A stretch of 64,000 bases of DNA from Paenibacillus sp. SY21-1 (GTDB taxonomy: Bacteria > Bacillota > Bacilli > Paenibacillales > Paenibacillaceae). Position 1 is the stretch's first letter, and each line of letters starts with the position of its first letter. The stretch lies in assembly GCF_005222705.1 (NCBI RefSeq), contig NZ_STGF01000014.1, positions 115,576 through 179,575 on the forward strand, in the 5' to 3' direction. The notes beneath the pieces are model-generated. The model saw nothing but the letters and a program-made list of their open reading frames with translations. It did not search any database and was not told where the DNA came from. Both the position numbers and the translations under genes were made by a program. This document shows positions 1 to 7,589 of this stretch, piece after piece.

Positions 1-1
1 G

Positions 2-514
2 GTCATTTCCTGGCTGATCGACGTCAGCTTAAGCGTGCCGCATTTGGTCATGCTGATCCTTATTGCTTTTGTGTGCGGAGGAGGATTAAAGGGCGTGACG
101 ATCGGCATTATGCTTACCCATTGGCCTACGCTTGCGCGTCTGATTCGAGCGGAGGCGATACAGCTGATGTCCGCCGAATATATTCAAGTGTCGCGCAAGC
201 TGGGACGTTCCCCATTGTGGGTGGCCACCCGTCATCTGGCGCCGCACATCGGTCCACAGCTGCTGATCGGGTTTCTGATGCTGTTCCCGCACGCGGTGCT
301 GCATGAAGCGGCGATCACGTTTCTGGGTTTGGGGATGTCGCCGCATCAGCCGGCGATCGGCATTATTTTATCCGAATCGATGCGTTATCTTTCGACTGGC
401 ATGTGGTGGCTGGCGGTGTTCCCCGGGCTCGGTCTGCTTGCTACGGTAGGGATGTTCGGGCTCTTGGGGCGGCATGCAAGGGAGGCGCTTGACCCGCGCA
501 GCTCGCATATTTAG
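2..514 (+). CDS. ABC importer permease, DppC/OppC/NikC type (5' end outside window)
   Basis: The reading frame is open from the window edge, so the gene begins upstream and only the C-terminal part (about 170 residues) is visible. It shows several hydrophobic segments and the inner-membrane permease EAA loop (EYIQVSRKLGRSP...LAPH) that contacts the ATPase. The C-terminal HEAAITFLGLGMSPHQPAIG segment is typical of the DppC/OppC/NikC branch. Two ATPase genes follow at once, as in nickel/peptide and staphylopine-metal (CntCDF) importers. The subfamily is my inference; a peptide or metal-chelate substrate cannot be separated here because the binding protein is outside the window. Confidence 0.85.
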   Translation, partial: VISWLIDVSLSVPHLVMLILIAFVCGGGLKGVTIGIMLTHWPTLARLIRAEAIQLMSAEYIQVSRKLGRSPLWVATRHLAPHIGPQLLIGFLMLFPHAVLHEAAITFLGLGMSPHQPAIGIILSESMRYLSTGMWWLAVFPGLGLLATVGMFGLLGRHAREALDPRSSHI

Positions 515-542
515 ACATCGAGCCAGGAAAGGGGATGATGGT

Positions 543-1466
543 ATGGCATTGCTTGAAATAAAGGATTTGTCGATTTCGTTTCAGCGGTATGCAAAGGGCA
601 GCCGGAGGAGGAGCCTAGCAGCCGCCAGAAATATTAGTCTATCGGTGAAGGCGGGGGAAGTCGTCGCTGTGGTCGGGTCAAGCGGTTCGGGCAAAAGCCT
701 GCTCGCTCATGCGGTCATGGGCATCCTTCCGGCGAATGCCCGGCAAACCGGCACGATCCTCTATGACGGCGTGGTGCTCGATGAACAGCAGCTTAGGCAA
801 TACCGGGGAAAAGAGATTGCCATGGTGCCGCAGTCGGTGGACTACCTTGACCCGCTGCTGCGGATCGGCAAGCAGCTTCCGGCAGCGGGAGACGGAGCAA
901 AGGAGCGGCAAGAGCGGATCGGCCTGCTGGAGCGGCTTCAGCTTGGACGCTGGATAGAGAAGCTATACCCGTTTCAGCTCTCGGGCGGGATGGCGCGGAA
1001 GGTGCTGCTGGCAACGGCGGCGGTCGAGCGCACGAGGCTGATTATCGCCGATGAGCCGACTCCGGGTATGCCTGATGCGGATGTGCGCGAGGCGCTTTCG
1101 CATTTTCGCAGGCTTGCGGATGCAGGCTGCGCGGTGCTGCTTATAACGCATGACATAACGGCCGCGCTTCGTATTGCTGACCGGGTTGCGGTGCTCTATG
1201 CAGGCGAAGCGATCGAGGTGGCGGCGGCCGATGACTTCGCGGACGACGGAGCTCGTCTGCGCCATCCTTATACGAAGGCGTTATGGCGGGCGCTGCCGGA
1301 GAACGGTTTTTCGCCGCTTGCGGGGGTCCAGCCCGGAAGCGGAGCTGTGTCGGAGGGCTGCAGCTTTGCGGCGCGCTGCCAGCTCGCCACCAGCAGCTGC
1401 GCGGAGGCCAGACCGGAGCTGCGGGAGCTGCGCGGCGGACTGTCGAGGTGTGTCCATGCGACTTGA
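543..1466 (+). CDS. ABC importer ATPase, OppD/NikD/CntD type
   Basis: This 307-residue ATPase energises the importer whose permease precedes it. The ATG at 543 follows a GAAAGGGG ribosome site; an upstream in-frame extension overlaps the permease and is less likely. Walker A is GSSGSGKS, the Q-loop is MVPQS, the signature is LSGGMARK and Walker B is IIADEPTPGM. The C-terminal cysteine-bearing segment (CSFAARC) matches the extension found in oligopeptide and nickel ATPases. LSGGM and DEPTPG are typical of metal-chelate systems of the NikD/CntD type rather than of general peptide importers; that is family-level inference. The gene overlaps the next ATPase by 11 bp, suggesting translational coupling. 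Confidence 0.88.
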   Translation: MALLEIKDLSISFQRYAKGSRRRSLAAARNISLSVKAGEVVAVVGSSGSGKSLLAHAVMGILPANARQTGTILYDGVVLDEQQLRQYRGKEIAMVPQSVDYLDPLLRIGKQLPAAGDGAKERQERIGLLERLQLGRWIEKLYPFQLSGGMARKVLLATAAVERTRLIIADEPTPGMPDADVREALSHFRRLADAGCAVLLITHDITAALRIADRVAVLYAGEAIEVAAADDFADDGARLRHPYTKALWRALPENGFSPLAGVQPGSGAVSEGCSFAARCQLATSSCAEARPELRELRGGLSRCVHAT

Positions 1467-2061
1467 AGGAATCGGTCTTGGGTGGCGTTACGCAGGCGGA
1501 GAGTGGTTGTTCCGCGGCATGAATGTAACGGTAAGCCCCGGGGAAACGGTTGGTCTGGCCGGACCAAGCGGCAGCGGCAAATCGACGCTGGCCAAGCTGC
1601 TTGCCGGCTATTTAAAGCCGTTGGAAGGCAGGGTAACGATTGATGGACGTGCGGCGGCAGCCCGGGGCAGCGATCCCGTCCAGCTTATTTTTCAGCATCC
1701 TGAGCGTGCCGTTAATCCGCGCTGGAAGCTTGGCGCAACGCTCGCCGAAGGCTTCAAGCCGGATGGAGAGCTGCTGGAGCGGCTTGGCATTCAGCAGGAC
1801 TGGCTGTCACGCTTTCCCGGCGAGCTGTCAGGCGGAGAGCTGCAGCGCTGCTGCATCGCCCGGGCGCTGGGCCCGGATACGCGCTTTATTGTCGCCGACG
1901 AGATGACGACGATGCTCGACGCGGTCACCCAGGCGCAAATCTGGCATTCCCTGCTCGAGATTGCCGCGAAGCGCAAGCTAGGTCTGCTGGTCATCAGCCA
2001 CGATTACGCGCTGATCAGCCGGATTTGCAATCGATTGGAAAAGCTGTCCGTCGAAAGTTAG
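1456..2061 (+). CDS. ABC importer ATPase, OppF/NikE/CntF type (short)
   Basis: This second ATPase of the same importer has 201 residues. The ATG at 1456 lies inside the end of the preceding gene. Walker A is GPSGSGKS, the signature is LSGGELQR and Walker B is IVADEMTTMLD, followed by the H-loop ISHD. It ends soon after the H-loop and lacks the C-terminal cysteine extension of its partner, so it is shorter than ordinary OppF (about 300 residues) but close to NikE/CntF-like forms. It is the last gene of the importer operon; the following gene is unrelated. Confidence 0.86.
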   Translation: MRLEGIGLGWRYAGGEWLFRGMNVTVSPGETVGLAGPSGSGKSTLAKLLAGYLKPLEGRVTIDGRAAAARGSDPVQLIFQHPERAVNPRWKLGATLAEGFKPDGELLERLGIQQDWLSRFPGELSGGELQRCCIARALGPDTRFIVADEMTTMLDAVTQAQIWHSLLEIAAKRKLGLLVISHDYALISRICNRLEKLSVES

Positions 2062-2148
2062 CCGCGGGCAGCCTTGTTTCTATCCATTTCGCTCCGGGTA
2101 CATGTTCCTTATAGATCATAGGAGCTGTATCGGAATGGAGACGATCAT

Positions 2149-3264
2149 ATGAAGCTGCAACAACACCATGAACCAGGAAAGACGCGCCACCGGCTGGGCC
2201 ATTTTATTAAAAGATGCGTTGCCGTCATTCTGGTGCTGCTTATTGTATATTTGTGCTCGCTTGTCGATTTTATTTTTCGTCCCTTGTGGTCGCTGTTCAG
2301 TCTGATCATTATTCCGCTTATGCTGGCGGGTTTCTTCTATTACCTGCTGCGGCCGCTTGTCGACTGGATGCAGCGTCGCAAGCTGAAGCGTACGCTCGCC
2401 GTCTTGCTGCTGTATCTCGCGTTTGCGCTCGTAGCCGTCGGCTTTACGATCATTGTCTGGCCGATGCTGCGCGCCCAGGTCATGAATCTGGCGGACAATG
2501 CGCCATCGCTGTTCAATACGTTAAGCGAGCAGGTGATGGAGCTTGAGCGAAGCGGCTTTCTGGCCGTCTTGCTGCCTGAAAACTTTAATCCGCTGTCCAA
2601 GCTGACCGATTATTTGAACGAAGGCTTTTCTGTCTTGACGGAGTACATGACGGGGCTTTTCTCCTTTTTCTCCAATTTTACGATTGTGATGATTACATTC
2701 CCGATTCTATTGTTCTATATGCTGAAAGAGGGCGGGAAGTTCGGCGATGCGATTATCGCCTTCACCCCAAGACGTTTTCGGCAGGATGCATCGGAGGTTA
2801 TCAAGGAAATCGATCACGCCCTGGGCGGATTTATCGTAGGCCGCGTAATCGTGAACGTAGCGCTTGGCGTCCTGATGTATATCGGCTTTTTGTTTATCGA
2901 TTTGCCCTATGCGCTGCTGCTGACAGTCGTAGCGGTCATTCTTAACTTTATTCCGTTTATCGGCTCGTTTCTGTCCTCGGTTCCCATTGTCATCATCGCT
3001 TTTACCGTTTCACCGGCTACCGCCATCTGGTCGGTCGTCATTATTACCGTCGCCCAGCAGATTCAGGATAATCTGATCGCTCCGTATGTGTTCGGCAAGC
3101 AGCTGGACATTCATCCGCTTACAACGATTCTGCTAGTGCTTGTCGGAGGAGATTTGGCCGGCATACTCGGCATTTTGCTTATTATTCCTTTGTATATGAT
3201 TCTAAAAATCGTATGGCTGAAAATATATGAGCTGTTTATCAAGGAGCAATGGGAGAATGCTTGA
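2149..3264 (+). CDS. AI-2E/PerM family membrane protein
   Basis: This 371-residue polytopic membrane protein has paired hydrophobic segments near residues 20-65 and 70-100, and again from about 180 to the C-terminus. The conserved C-terminal half carries the glycine- and proline-containing helices (NFIPFIGSFLSSVP) and the ADDLIAPYV-like segment (NLIAPYVFGKQLDIHP) characteristic of the AI-2E transporter/PerM family. Bacillus relatives include YrrI and YueF. Members have been implicated in signal-molecule export, sodium/proton antiport and stress tolerance, so the substrate cannot be stated. The ATG follows GGAG at suitable spacing. It appears monocistronic, with a promoter-like element before the next gene. 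Confidence 0.85.
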   Translation: MKLQQHHEPGKTRHRLGHFIKRCVAVILVLLIVYLCSLVDFIFRPLWSLFSLIIIPLMLAGFFYYLLRPLVDWMQRRKLKRTLAVLLLYLAFALVAVGFTIIVWPMLRAQVMNLADNAPSLFNTLSEQVMELERSGFLAVLLPENFNPLSKLTDYLNEGFSVLTEYMTGLFSFFSNFTIVMITFPILLFYMLKEGGKFGDAIIAFTPRRFRQDASEVIKEIDHALGGFIVGRVIVNVALGVLMYIGFLFIDLPYALLLTVVAVILNFIPFIGSFLSSVPIVIIAFTVSPATAIWSVVIITVAQQIQDNLIAPYVFGKQLDIHPLTTILLVLVGGDLAGILGILLIIPLYMILKIVWLKIYELFIKEQWENA

Positions 3265-3313
3265 CATCTACATGTAATAAAAGGTTTTTTGTAATGCGCG
3301 TTTCAACGGCTTC

Positions 3314-3322
3314 TGGTATAAT
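3314..3322 (+). promoter_or_regulatory. Extended -10 promoter element upstream of the HemD-like gene
   Basis: TGG followed by TATAAT (3317-3322) forms an extended -10 box about 60 nt before the HemD-like start. No good -35 lies at 16-18 nt, which extended -10 promoters tolerate. This supports separate transcription of the downstream gene. Confidence 0.5.
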
Positions 3323-3382
3323 GACGTCTGAAGTGCTGGAAGTATAGTCATTAATGAAAGCGCGGTGCGAAGGACAATGGCG

Positions 3383-4198
3383 ATGGAAGCCTTGAAAAAT
3401 AAAAAAATCGTGATTGCAGGCTCGCGCAAAACGGATGAAATGTCGCTTATCGTCGAGCGGCAAGGCGGAGTGCCAATCATACGTTCTTTGCAGGGGCTGA
3501 CGATGTTCGACGAGCAAATGCTGGAGGAGCCGCTGCGCAGGTTTGCAGCGCGCGGAGCGGATTGGGTCATCTTGACGACGGGCATGGGCTCGGACAGCAT
3601 TGTTGCCGCAGCGGACAAGCTTGGCATCAGGGAGGAAGTGCTCGCTCGGCTGGCCGAAGCGTCGATTGCGACACGAGGCTACAAAACTGCCGCTTTTATG
3701 AAGCGCAGCGGATTGCAGGCCGTAGTTACCGATGACGACGGGACGATGCAGGGGCTAAGCGAAAAGCTGGCAGGCTATGAAATTGCGGGCACCCGGGTGT
3801 GGATTCAATTGCATGGGGAAGCCGCGCCGGAGCTGGAGCGGTATTTGAACAGCCGCGGCGCCGCCGAAGTGGAGGTCGTTCTCCCTTACCGCCATGTTCC
3901 GCCGCAACCGGATGTGCTTCACGCTTTTGTGGCGGAGGTGCTCGCCGGGGGAATCGATGCGGTATGCTTCACGACAGCTGTGCAGGCCAAATACCTGTTC
4001 GGCTATGCGCGCGAGGCTGGCGTGGAGAAGCCGCTTCTTGACGCTTTTGCAGGCGCAGTGCTAGTTGGCGCAGTAGGCAAGGTGACGGCTCGCGCGCTGC
4101 GGGAATTCGGCGTGGAACGAATCGTCGTTCCCGAGCTGGAGCGGATGGGCGCGTTAATTATTGAGCTGGGACGGTATTACGATCGCTCTGAACGTTAA
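3383..4198 (+). CDS. Uroporphyrinogen-III synthase (HemD) family protein, orphan
   Basis: The 271-residue product has the two-domain HEM4 fold pattern: an N-terminal KKIVIAGSRKTDEM strand-turn, then a GADWVILTTGMG segment, and in the second half DAVCFTTAVQAKYLF. HemD cyclises hydroxymethylbilane to uroporphyrinogen III in tetrapyrrole synthesis. The ATG at 3383 has AAGGA eight nt upstream, whereas the GTG at 3365 and ATG at 3377 have poorly placed sites. No other hem gene is near, so this is likely a second, stand-alone HemD-like protein; its biosynthetic activity is uncertain because the family conserves few residues. Confidence 0.75.
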   Translation: MEALKNKKIVIAGSRKTDEMSLIVERQGGVPIIRSLQGLTMFDEQMLEEPLRRFAARGADWVILTTGMGSDSIVAAADKLGIREEVLARLAEASIATRGYKTAAFMKRSGLQAVVTDDDGTMQGLSEKLAGYEIAGTRVWIQLHGEAAPELERYLNSRGAAEVEVVLPYRHVPPQPDVLHAFVAEVLAGGIDAVCFTTAVQAKYLFGYAREAGVEKPLLDAFAGAVLVGAVGKVTARALREFGVERIVVPELERMGALIIELGRYYDRSER

Positions 4199-4237
4199 TT
4201 CAATCATGCAGCTGCCCGGCATCCTGCTGAGTACCGT

Positions 4238-4277
4238 GTATGCGCCAGTCTGCTGCCGGAAGCGGACCGGCGCATAC
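4238..4277. terminator. Hairpin between convergent genes
   Basis: A perfect 9-bp inverted repeat (GTATGCGCC at 4238-4246 and GGCGCATAC at 4269-4277) lies between the HemD-like gene and the convergent AraC-type gene. No T-run follows on either strand, so terminator function is only suggested by position. Confidence 0.35.
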
Positions 4278-4365
4278 GCTTTGATGAACGCAGCGGCTGA
4301 ACGCCAAGCCCGATCGCTTGGGCCCAGCAGCGCGTGAGCTGCATAAAAAGAGGCTTGCGCCGCGC

Positions 4366-5253
4366 TTACCGCTTGGTTTGCGCGCTAGCTTGCTGCTTTT
4401 TTTTGCGATAATCCCTCGGAACAAGCCCCTTCGCCTCGCGAAAAAGACGCGAAAATGTTTTGTATGAGCCATATCCCGCTTCAAGGGCAATGTCCGCTAC
4501 GCTCATATCCGTTGACACCAGCAAGCTGCAGGCATGTCGCAGCCGCAAATCGTTGAGAAAGTGGACAAAGGTTTGCCCGGTCGTCTGCTTGATCAATTCG
4601 CTGAGGCGGGAAGCGCTGATCGAGAACCGCGCGGCAAGCTCGGACAAGGCCAGCTCCTCGCGATAGTTGCCATGGATGTACTGGATGACCGGCCAAATCG
4701 TCGCTCCCGACTTCGTCAAGCCGCTTGATGCCGCAACAGGGGCCGGCGCCGTTTTTCTTCTGCATCTGTCGAAACAAGCGAGAATTTCCTTCAGCCTGAT
4801 TTGAAGCATCGTTTCACGCCACGGTTCATTGCCCTTGTACTCCTTATACATATCCGCGATCAAATCGTTCATCTTCTCTTTATCCCGGCCTTGCATGTGA
4901 ATAAAAGAAGGAAGCGCGTCCTCTCCGATCAAGTCCATCAGCGCCTCTTCATGCCCGCTTGGCATCAGCACATCCATGCTGAAATTGCAATTGTACAGAA
5001 CAAGCGTGCTTCCCGGCTCCGTGAACAGCTCATGCACCTGATAAGGAAGCACAAAGGTGAACGTTCCGGGCAGCATCTCATGCCGGACATCGTTGATCGT
5101 CTCGGAGCCCTGTCCGTCAATGACGTAGGAAAACTCCAAAAAGTCGTGTCGGTGTGGACGGAAGCCGTGATACAGACGATTTTGGCTAAGATGAATCGGC
5201 GAAGAAGTGTCCATGTTTGGGTACGTTTTCAAATAAGCCGGAATATAAGTCAT
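4366..5253 (-). CDS. AraC-family transcriptional regulator with cupin sensor domain
   Basis: This 295-residue regulator has an N-terminal cupin-like ligand domain (residues about 15-140, with HRHDFLEFSYVIDG) and a C-terminal double helix-turn-helix (about 190-287, ending in AGYGSYKTFSRLFREAKG and PRDYR). Such proteins sense a sugar or derived metabolite and activate adjacent catabolic genes. The start has GGAAGGA seven nt upstream on the minus strand. It is transcribed divergently from the Gfo/Idh oxidoreductase gene across 128 nt, which makes that operon its likely target. The intergenic region is AT-rich but shows no clear -35/-10 pair. Confidence 0.9.
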   Translation of the reverse strand: MTYIPAYLKTYPNMDTSSPIHLSQNRLYHGFRPHRHDFLEFSYVIDGQGSETINDVRHEMLPGTFTFVLPYQVHELFTEPGSTLVLYNCNFSMDVLMPSGHEEALMDLIGEDALPSFIHMQGRDKEKMNDLIADMYKEYKGNEPWRETMLQIRLKEILACFDRCRRKTAPAPVAASSGLTKSGATIWPVIQYIHGNYREELALSELAARFSISASRLSELIKQTTGQTFVHFLNDLRLRHACSLLVSTDMSVADIALEAGYGSYKTFSRLFREAKGLVPRDYRKKKQQASAQTKR

Positions 5254-5381
5254 CGAAAAGTCCTTCCCCCGAAAAACTGAGACTTTTACCGAAAAAACAG
5301 CATGCTTTCTCGTTTTGTTTATTTTAACATAAAGAGCGAGTCAACACTGTTCTGAAGTAAAAGTTTGAGGAGGAATTCCTT

Positions 5382-6458
5382 GTGACGGGTGTAAATAAAA
5401 TTCGAATCGGCATTATCGGGGCGGGAAATATCGGCGGCGTGCATGCAAGCCAGTTTTCTTTGCTGTCGGAGCAATGCGAAATTACGGCGATTACGGACGC
5501 GTATTTGCCGATGGCGGTAGAGCGTGCAAAGCAATACGACATTCCCAATGTCGTTGCGACGGCGGAGGAGCTGATTCAGCGGCCGGACGTAGATGCGGTG
5601 GTCATCGGCGTGCCCAATCAATATCACGCGCCCTTAGCGCTGCAGGCCATTCAGGCCGGCAAGCATGTGCTGCTCGAGAAGCCGATGGCGATCGATGCGG
5701 CGGCGGCGCGGGACATATGGCAAGCAAGCCAGCATTCGCAAAGCGTTGTCATGGTTGCGCATCAAATGCGCTGGGAATCGGTGCCGATGCAGATCAAGGA
5801 GCAAATCGACCGCGGCGAGCTTGGCAAAATCTATACGGCCAAAACCGGCTGGTACCGCCGCAAGGGCATTCCGGGCTGGGGCACCTGGTTTACGCAAATG
5901 AACCAATCGGGCGGAGGCCCGCTCATTGATATCGGCGTCCACATGCTTGATCTGGCCTTGTACCTGATGGGCGATCCTAAGCCGGTTTCGGTATACGGCG
6001 CAACTTATGCACAGTTCGGTCCTAAGAAAAAGGGCATTGGAACATGGGGCAAGCCGGATTGGAACGGCATTTACGATGTGGAGGATTTGGCGACAGCGCT
6101 CATCAAAATGGAGGATGGCAGCACCTTGTCGCTTGAAGTGAGCTGGGCGGTGCATATGGATACCGACAATACGCCGTTCATCCATCTTATGGGCTCGGAG
6201 GGCGGCGCGAGCTATCGCGGAGCCAAAGGCAAGCTGTTGACCGAAAAGTTCGATCAAGCGATCGAGACGGAAATTTCAAGACCGGACAACGACGAGAGCG
6301 AGCGGGCGCGTCTGAGCCGCCATTTCCTCGAATGTATCCGGGAGAACAAGCAGCCGATTACTTCGGTGCTGTCGGGACTGACGAACAACCTGATTCTGGA
6401 CGCCATTTATGAATCGTCGCGTACCGGACATGAAGTGAAGCTGGATTGGAACCTATAA
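5382..6458 (+). CDS. Gfo/Idh/MocA family NAD(P)-dependent oxidoreductase
   Basis: The 358-residue protein begins with a Rossmann dinucleotide-binding motif (IGIIGAGNIGG) and has the family EKP motif (VLLEKPMAI) near residue 100, followed by the alpha/beta substrate domain with GGGPLIDIGVHMLD. Members oxidise or reduce sugars, inositols and related polyols. GTG at 5382 has AGGAGG at 5368-5373, eight nt upstream. A TIM-barrel isomerase gene follows 23 nt later, a pairing typical of inositol and rare-sugar catabolism. The exact sugar is not evident. Control by the divergent AraC-type gene is inferred from position. Confidence 0.9.
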   Translation: MTGVNKIRIGIIGAGNIGGVHASQFSLLSEQCEITAITDAYLPMAVERAKQYDIPNVVATAEELIQRPDVDAVVIGVPNQYHAPLALQAIQAGKHVLLEKPMAIDAAAARDIWQASQHSQSVVMVAHQMRWESVPMQIKEQIDRGELGKIYTAKTGWYRRKGIPGWGTWFTQMNQSGGGPLIDIGVHMLDLALYLMGDPKPVSVYGATYAQFGPKKKGIGTWGKPDWNGIYDVEDLATALIKMEDGSTLSLEVSWAVHMDTDNTPFIHLMGSEGGASYRGAKGKLLTEKFDQAIETEISRPDNDESERARLSRHFLECIRENKQPITSVLSGLTNNLILDAIYESSRTGHEVKLDWNL

Positions 6459-6481
6459 TCGCTGAATGGGGGAATGGCAAG

Positions 6482-7324
6482 ATGCTTAGAGGTTTAACGG
6501 GAGCTGGGCTTGGACAGCTTGAAAGCGATGAGCAGCTGATCAGGCTCGCTTCGGAGCATGGCTTTCAAACGGTCGATCTGGATGCAGCCGGGTTTGTCGC
6601 CCGCCATGGCTTGGAGGAAGCGAAGGCTTTGCTTGAGCGGCACCGGATAGCCATTGGCTCGTTCGGACTGCCGGTTGAATGGAGAACGACAGAGGAAGCG
6701 TTCCGTCAAGGGCTGGAGAAGCTGGTGACGGCTGCGCAAGCGGCTGCCGCTCTCGGCTGCACAAGCTGCTGCACGTATATTTTGCCTTCAACCGATTTGA
6801 AGGCGGCCCATTTCATGGCGCTGGCTACACGCAGACTTCGGACATGCGCGCAAATTCTGGGCGCCTACGGCATCAGGCTTGGCCTGGAGTTTGTTGGCCC
6901 GCATCATTTGCGGACGCGGTGGGCGAATCCGTTTATTTGGACGCTGGAGGAAACGCTTGACTGGATCGACGCCATCGGCGAGAGCAATGTCGGTTTGCTG
7001 TTCGATGCTTATCACTGGTACACCAACGAATTGACGGTGGCCGATATTGAAAAGCTCCGTCCCGAGCAAATCGTCCATGTGCATCTGAACGATGCGCCGG
7101 ATGTGCCGGTGGAAGAGGCGCTTGACAACGGCCGCGTGTACCCTGGCGAAGGCGTTATCGATTTGGCCGGATTTCTCTCGGCGCTAAGCCTTATTGGCTA
7201 CAAGGGCTCGGTGTCGCAGGAAATACTGACGGCGGAACGCCCGTCGGAGTCGCCCGAGGAGCTGGCCGCACGCTCGCAGGCGGGCTTTGATAAAGTGTTC
7301 CGCGCGGCAGGACTTTTCGAGTAA
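6482..7324 (+). CDS. Sugar phosphate isomerase/epimerase-like TIM barrel protein
   Basis: The 280-residue product matches the xylose-isomerase-like TIM-barrel superfamily. It has GLEFVGP, LLFDAYHWY and IVHVHLNDAP segments with the acidic and histidine residues that usually bind the metal, and a terminal SQEIL segment. ATG at 6482 follows a GGGGGAA site; a TTG at 6446 would overlap the oxidoreductase and lacks a site. It forms a two-gene unit with the Gfo/Idh gene, and a strong terminator follows. These enzymes interconvert keto and aldo or epimeric sugars; the substrate is unknown. Confidence 0.85.
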   Translation: MLRGLTGAGLGQLESDEQLIRLASEHGFQTVDLDAAGFVARHGLEEAKALLERHRIAIGSFGLPVEWRTTEEAFRQGLEKLVTAAQAAAALGCTSCCTYILPSTDLKAAHFMALATRRLRTCAQILGAYGIRLGLEFVGPHHLRTRWANPFIWTLEETLDWIDAIGESNVGLLFDAYHWYTNELTVADIEKLRPEQIVHVHLNDAPDVPVEEALDNGRVYPGEGVIDLAGFLSALSLIGYKGSVSQEILTAERPSESPEELAARSQAGFDKVFRAAGLFE

Positions 7325-7358
7325 TTAGGATCTATTCAGGTTAGACCATTGCAAGCAA

Positions 7359-7401
7359 GGGCCTCGCTCTCCGTTCATACGCGGAGGGCAAGGTCTTTTT
7401 T
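7359..7401 (+). terminator. Rho-independent terminator after the isomerase gene
   Basis: An imperfect stem of about 14 bp (right arm CGGAGGGCAAGGTC) closes a short loop and is followed by six T residues at 7396-7401. It ends the oxidoreductase-isomerase operon and separates it from the GH95 operon. Confidence 0.85.
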
Positions 7402-7471
7402 CGTCTGCTGTCGATCCGTGTGGAACGTCCAAAGCGCGGTTGGAGGGGAGATGCGGTTTCCGCGGCACTGA

Positions 7472-7504
7472 TTTTAGCATGATTTTATGTGAAATTTGCA
7501 GGGT
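7472..7504 (+). promoter_or_regulatory. Candidate activator site upstream of GH95, shared with the lplB1 promoter
   Basis: This 33-nt stretch matches 16943-16975 at 24 of 33 positions without gaps, with blocks TTTT, CATGATTTTA, ATTT and GGGT in the same register. It lies roughly 40-75 nt before the expected transcription start, where an activator would bind. The only other copy seen is before the lplB gene of the same locus, so the YesN-type regulator is the natural candidate to bind it. That link is inference. Confidence 0.55.
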
Positions 7505-7532
7505 ATTGTCTGGGATTGCCGCTACGCTATCA

Positions 7533-7540
7533 TGTATAAT
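7533..7540 (+). promoter_or_regulatory. -10 element of the GH95-GH3 operon
   Basis: TATAAT at 7535-7540, preceded directly by TG, lies 50 nt before the GH95 start. There is no recognisable -35 at normal spacing, consistent with an activator-dependent promoter using the shared motif just upstream. Confidence 0.5.
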
Positions 7541-7589
7541 AAGCTGGGTTTTGCAATCCATTACGTTTAATTTAGAGGAGGCTTACGCA

